Shown: positions 57,890 through 64,000 of the stretch, piece by piece
How the letters are laid out: each line of letters opens with the position of its first letter
How positions within the stretch are numbered: the stretch's first letter is position 1
Source: Plectrocnemia conspersa
Lineage: Eukaryota; Arthropoda; Insecta; Trichoptera; Polycentropodidae
Length of the DNA: 64,000 nucleotides
NCBI GenBank assembly: GCA_009617715.1
Contig: VTFK01000064.1
Coordinates: forward strand, 496,001 to 560,000
Reading direction: 5' to 3'
Notes under the pieces: model-generated
Databases searched by the model: none
Told to the model about the DNA's origin: nothing
Seen by the model: the letters and a program-made list of their open reading frames with translations, nothing else
Position numbers and translations under genes: made by a program

Positions 57890-60600
57890 TGAAAATAGGG
57901 CTATTGAAATATTTTGAGTTAAAGCTAATAAAAAATAAAAAAAAAACGAGAGATGATATAAGATCATATTTTAAAAATAAAACATGTTTTAAAGCAACAA
58001 AATAAAAATAAACAATTTTTGCTTAATTAAAAAACGACATTCATTTCAGGATAAAAACATATATTAAAAATAAATAACCACTAAAATTTTAATCTGAAAT
58101 TTATCACTTTGCTTCCGAATTGGAATTATATGAGAGTGCAGTCCTGAACTTGTATCCAGTAAAGGTAACGTCAAATCGATTTAAACGACAGCTTTCAAGT
58201 CCTGAAAAAAGTAACAGGTTTTCCTTTTATCGTCTGATCTGGTTAAACTGATCAATCATTTAACGATGCAGCGCCACAAAATATTTCTGATCATATAAAA
58301 TTTATTTAACTAATAGCTAACTGTTAAAGCAAAAATTGTACGGCCGTTTATAAAATGTTAAAACTTAAAAATAATTCATAAGGTACATTTCACCACGTAA
58401 AGGAGGAACTAATGTGATATTTTATTTTTTGCAAAAAACATTGATATTCATATTATTATATTTTTCCGCGGGAAGAATCAAGATTTTTTTTAATAACTTT
58501 TATTTTAACTAGTTTTTAAAGCATTCAAAACAGTCCTAAGCTCACAGTTTTTTTAAGAATGTAGGAAACATCTTTGTGGTTTAAATAAATTAATTTCTGA
58601 TTAAAATTATATAAAGCTAAAATTATCTGAATGAATATGTATATGTACCCCCAATATATAATTGTATTCCCGATTGCCTCCGTGGCGTTTTTAGTTGGGT
58701 AAATATTTGATAAATATTCAAAACAGTTTCCCAAAGTGTGGCAAGCGTCTCGAATAAAAGGGCGTAAGAACCAGGATTTTATGTGTGTTTGCAGGCGTTT
58801 CAAAGCCAACGCTCTGGGTGCGATTTCTAAGTTGGCAACTTTGGTATGGGGTGATTAAAATTCACGGTGGCAGATGTTGGCAGCGGTCCGAATTAAAGGA
58901 ATTAAATGTCACCAGAAGAAGGGTCGACTCGGCGACGTGACGTTTGAAAAATATCTCACCGAAACAAATAACCCAGAGAAGTGTCCTGTTGAAAGGGACT
59001 AATCATCACGCCTTTGAGATAAAATCCTAATTTTTTAGATACCTATATATAATTTTAATTAAAAATATATATATATAAAAAAAATGCAAAATTGATTGAT
59101 CTGTCTACATTACTGTGATATGCGTTTTTGCGGCACTCCCGATAAATATATAAATTATTTAACACTTAACGAAATTTTACAAGTTATAAAGACCTTTAAT
59201 GTTAACCTTACATAAATATTTCAATATTAGCTACTATGTTCATATCAAAACAAGTACAAAATATGTTTACGCAAAACTGTATTTATTTTCATAATCAAAG
59301 TTAAAGTATTGTGATGTTGAATGTGGCGAATTAATATTTTTGGATGCACAAAAGCTCTATTTACACATGTACATAAAAGCTTTTTCGGTCAAAACATTAT
59401 GCGTGGATACATACATTGTAAATAGTCCGACAAGCGTATTTATTTATTTGAAAATACCGCGAAACAAATGGTTGCGGAGTGTTGAAAACACGCCGTTTTG
59501 CGGTGTCTGTAATTATCGAACCTCCCCCGCGGCTCATCCGTCGCCGAGGGGGTGGTTTTCGGATGGTGGTGGTGAAATAAAATTTATGTAAATTTTGCTT
59601 AATTGCCGTCGGCAACGAATGGTATTTGAATAAATACCGGCAGAGCTGCCGGTTGGCGTACTAGTATTTCTAGTCTGTTTTGCCAGCCGCTCAGGCCTGT
59701 TCAAAACAATTACGACGTATTTGCGAAATTGTTTTAAATGGATACGCATGTACAAATATATGTATACTAGAATATAAATATACAATAATAAATATTTTAT
59801 TCGTAAAAGATTCGACCACGAACTCTATTAGTCGATTGAAGTAGACGGATCACACGCAACGCATAAAATCAGGTAGGAAAATGATAAAAAGTTATTAAGA
59901 AATAGATTGATTGTGTAAAGACTGTGAGCGCTCATTGATTATATGGCAATATATAATTTATATAAACATATTTCATGATATTTTTGTTTCCAGAGTAAAA
60001 AAAATCGTGGAGAAATTTAGTAAAGATTCATATGTAGGTATATAAAAAAAACTCAACAAAGAAGCAAGGAAAAAATAGCATGAAATATAAATCGTACGAT
60101 TTATTTAAAAATATAAGGTAATGAAAATAATTGGGAGTTCTGATGCGAAAATAAAGAATAATAGTATTTTTTACTAAATTTATTTTAAACTGATATGTGT
60201 GGGGGAATATCAACTACCTGCATAATTTATTTAAAAGTCACTCTACCATTTCGAATAAATGAAAAGAGAAACTAGCACGTCTCGAAAATTAAGACAGTAA
60301 TAGTAAGAGAGATCTCACGACTAAGCGACTGCGTTATTATTATAAATATTTACCATATCACCAAAGTAATAGAAAGAATGCGTGATTGACAATGCGTTCT
60401 ACCCTGCGCATAATACTATTGATTAACGACTTGGCCAACGTTCTCTTTTAAGACGTATATATTTCGTGGGTATGTCCAAAAGCGATGCAATTGACCCGAC
60501 AACATCCTCATCTGCAATTCTAAAAAACTGTTTCAAATCAGCATTATAAAATATGTGACATTTAGTAGGGAATATAAAGGAAAGTGCTCAAGAAACTCGG
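57890..60600. other. Intergenic stretch
   Basis: No gene supportable. GC-richer patches at 58670-58990 and 59460-59700 have no coding frame that I recognise. Confidence 0.35.
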
Positions 60601-60619
60601 TGAGAGACGTCTTAGAGTT

Positions 60620-60790
60620 ATAGCCATGACTCTTTGACTTCCATGACCTGCTATTTTAACTCTACCACCTGATAGCAGCAAGTATGCTGTAATTTATATA
60701 TATTTATAAAAAAAACTGTTACCAGCTTTTGCGGCAAATTCGCACATTTTGGCATTAAAACCTAAAAGTGGTGACCCCAGCGTAATTCAT
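60620..60790 (+). mobile_element. Possible LTR end with tRNA primer-binding site
   Basis: TGGTGACCCCAGCGTAA at 60769-60785 resembles the TGGTGACCCCGACGTGA primer site (tRNA-Trp type) of CsRn1-like Ty3/gypsy elements. It follows a short LTR-like stretch with TATATATATTTATAAA (60697-60712). No gag/pol frame is found downstream, so this would be a fragment. Confidence 0.4.
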
Positions 60791-60799
60791 ACACTGTTG

Positions 60800-63700
60800 A
60801 AATCCTGACTTGATACAAAACATTGTTAAGTGGTAATTTTATGACGCAAGCAAAACCGCAAAACATGTAAATAATATGCTAATGAAATCAATAAATCAGA
60901 GATTTTGCTGATTTTAATACGACAAATATATAGATCGAGTAACTATTTATATATTTAAAATAATGCTTAACGAATCATTTGAAAAACCACGAACTTAGCG
61001 TGCTTTTTTAATATTTGCTTTATTAGACGCTTCTGTTAAGACAATTGGATCTATGTTTCAAAATCATAACACTTTTTAAGTCGGCTTCTTTTAACAATTG
61101 CTACTAATTTGATGCCTAACATTACTTAGCATAAATCGGATGATACCAACTTTTTTATCAATTTATTAAATGGTAATTCGGCTATTACTATAATCAATCG
61201 ATAATTTCTCACATGTTTATCGGTGGTAGATAAACTACCCTTAACTCTTCTAAGTCTTCGCGGTTTATTTAGTAACATTTGTGCAATTCATAAACCCTTC
61301 ATCCTTATCAAAAATATTTGCAACACATTTTTTTTATTCCGTCATATAAAAATACACATTTAATATGACCTCAATTGAAAAAGTGATAATTTTAATCACA
61401 CCTCGTACAAAAGACAAAAGTAATGGTGATAAACTATAAATCTGATTAAGATATCTAATTAAGATATAGATAATTATGACTATGTTGTTAAAAAATAAAT
61501 AAAATGATAATAAAGATGTTAGGTGTAAATTATAACATATAAAAAAAATCTGATTATTTTTTTTTTTTTATACATTTAGCTAATTGTATAATACAACAAA
61601 CAAAACCTACACATAAAATAAAGAAAGTGTTTTTTAATTATTACTAACTATTTTATTTTCAATCAGTAATATATTTGTTGTATAAAGATTTTGTATGTTA
61701 CAAAACAGATATAAATAAAATAAGTATACTTGTTTAAGAAGCATGAAATATAAATTATGTTGTATGTATGTTAAGGAAATATGAATGAAAGATTTTATAC
61801 GTATGTTATAAAAGTATTATCTATTAGTATAATATTTTGATAAATATAGATATATAGTAAAAATATGACAGACTCAAGTAAGACGCCAGAAAGAAATGAG
61901 ATTTATGTACTAACGGGCGAAGAAGGAATAAGAAAATATTTGGAGCTTATTATAAATAAACTAATTTATAAAACATTAATAAAATAATTCATACATTTAA
62001 AATAAGTATTAATAAGTAAAAATGTAGCTTTAGTGAAAATATTAGAAAAGACAGATTATACCACAATATTTTTTGTAATCGTTTATTGTTCCTATTATTG
62101 CAAATAATGGATGTGCGATTCATATCAAATTTGGAACCATTAAACGCTCTTGTATCAATACAAATCCATTTAAAACGCGACGGACAATGAGAAACTCAAA
62201 TTTCCAACAGCACACGCCAAAACTAAACGATTTTGACGCTAAGCCTTCAGATCCTGTCGTCAGATTGAACTTAATCGAAGCATCTCAGATTACAATCTTT
62301 CTTCGGACTGACCACCGGTCGACCTGGAAAGGGTTCTAGGTGACAATTTCTTGGAATATAGCAAATAAAAATAAAATTTGGAAGGAAGGCAATAAAAGCG
62401 TAACCGAATCCCCGGCACTCCACGTATCGCGTGTTGCCCCATTGTTGGAGTGTTGGAAAACGTCGGGAGCACTTCATCCCCCATAAGAGCCTCGACAATT
62501 CCATGAAGGTGGATTGATCTGGCCATAAGTGGACCGAAACTTTACTGGGGCATTGTTGTGACTGCTGTGAAAAGGTGTGTGTTGACGTTTGTGTGCGAGA
62601 GATGAAAGCGTCCTTATTATTTATTCAGTCATTGCTGTGGCAACATGAATAAATATTTAAGCCATCGAATAATAAAGTAAATTTCATTATTAAAACAGTA
62701 TTATCTACAATATATAAGAGGATTATAAAATATAATGGCGATTAAATATTTTTATTATTTCATGGTAATACGATAATATTTTTTAAAGGTTTTTATTTGA
62801 AGACCAGATAATATATTTTATTTTGTAAATATATATGTAAAAAAATTATCAATGTAAAAATAATAACAAATATAATATCAATTAATTTAAATTAAATTAA
62901 AACCACTGAATCCTAACAATACATATTATTATTAAAACATAAAAAAAAATAATACATGTAAGAAAAGAAAAATTCGTTCCAGTCAGAAAGTATGAAGACA
63001 TATCTATATACAAAATTTGTCACTCTTTTTAGGAATAAAGGTGACTTTTGTTTATTTCCAAAAATCATAAAATGATAACGTCTTGAGTATTCGTTTTAGA
63101 AAAGAAGCGAGACTTACTTCGCAACCCTTCAAAATGAAATCGGCAGATAAAAATAAAAACTTAAAAGACTTCGCCGCAGATTTCTCAATTTTAATATGTT
63201 TGATACAAGTGTAAATAAAATCATTCAATTTTTGAAGTTCTTAAGAGGTTAATGATTATATATTATATTTATTTCTAAATATAATAATTTATTTTTAATT
63301 CAGAGTTCAGGCATCTAACTTATTTAGTTATTTTCTCATTATATATATTATACTGTGCATATTTAAAATTAGTCAGAAGATAATAATATAGCTTTACATG
63401 ATTCTAAAAACATTTTTAAACACACACACATATACGAATACAAGCTAAGGTAATCGATAATTGAACATAATGACATAATGGAATTAATGTAAACATTATT
63501 GTACCGTGAATTGTATTCAACGTGGCACTAGGAAATATTTGGCCGCGGACAATGGCGTCTTTTCACTAAAATCCACCACACACTTCACAGTCGCACATTG
63601 TGGCAAATCTACATTGTTGTGACGTACTTAAACCGCCGTTCATTGTGACTATTCACGTGTGCTTATGAAAATATTTAACGTACCATATTTAGAGTGAGAA

Positions 63701-64000
63701 GAAGAAGAAAAAACGGAGCGGAAACAGTTTCGGGTGACCCACCGATTGTTTTCGAATTATAATCTTACCACTGTATGACCACTAATCCCATTTGACACGT
63801 TTGTGATTCACAAATTTTCACAAATCCCTTGTGAAGAGCGTGTACTCCGCGAGAAAATAAATATTGTATTGATTCTGCTTCAGGTAATGCGCGTTACGAC
63901 ATATCTACCAACAGCATCTTAACCACTAAAGTGGTCCATAGGATTTAGCTGTAAAAACACAAAGAGCACACGAATATGTTTATGACGTTTTCGAGTGTCA
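60800..64000. other. Intergenic stretch to the window end
   Basis: AT-rich with no supportable gene. Less AT-rich islands at 62140-62640 and 63510-63890 hold short frames without recognisable domains. A gene starting beyond the window cannot be excluded. Confidence 0.35.

Noticed and set aside
1..64000. CRISPR arrays, bacterial operons or ribosome-binding sites
   Set aside because: Spliceosomal introns, AATAAA signals and insect-type genes show a eukaryotic nuclear sequence; no regularly spaced direct repeats of CRISPR type are present.

Overview
This is an AT-rich eukaryotic window carrying a tandem cluster of ten small genes for RR-2 type cuticular (chitin-binding, CPR family) proteins. 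The Rebers-Riddiford RR-2 core, the AHYAAPA-type low-complexity arms, the short spliceosomal introns, and the mariner, Tc1, hAT and jockey-type remnants all point to an arthropod, almost certainly an insect. A beetle is a plausible guess from the style of the signal peptides, but the species cannot be read from the sequence.

Genes: all ten share one design. A 12-nt first coding exon (MAFR or MAFK) is followed by a phase-0 intron and a second exon that holds the rest of the signal peptide, the RR-2 domain and the Ala/Pro/Tyr/His-rich arms. Genes 1-5 (1068-1820, 5794-6505, 9854-10607, 13650-14402, 22458-23041) are on the plus strand and encode 165-214 aa. Gene 6 (25214-25733, minus) and genes 7-9 (27198-27693, 30820-31304, 34735-35219, plus) form a short subgroup of 138-146 aa. 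Gene 10 (37439-38851, minus) is the most divergent and has a 792-nt intron. Each gene has its own TATA box with an initiator exactly 33 nt downstream. Nine of the ten also have a GTGGG(A/T)GGTT-like box at a nearly fixed 25-29 nt upstream of the TATA. The genes are therefore single transcription units that probably share regulation, with products secreted into chitinous cuticle.

Spacers: the cluster grew by tandem duplication. Spacer repeats and about 250 bp of upstream sequence are duplicated together with the genes. The spacers have since collected mobile elements: LINE reverse-transcriptase fragments (4640-5500, 7190-7720, 30000-30300, 36985-37320, 44150-44310, possibly 33720-34315), a Tc1-like remnant (14520-15170), two mariner remnants (29400-29960, 57240-57880), related hAT-like composites (15175-16855, 53690-55215), a hAT remnant with intact target duplications (41729-42762), a foldback-like element built of inverted GGGCGACGG arrays (18245-19694), two tRNA-derived SINE-like pieces and two LTR-like pieces.

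From about 38,950 to 64,000 no protein-coding gene can be supported. That part holds AT-rich DNA, transposon remnants and a few GC-richer islands of unknown role.
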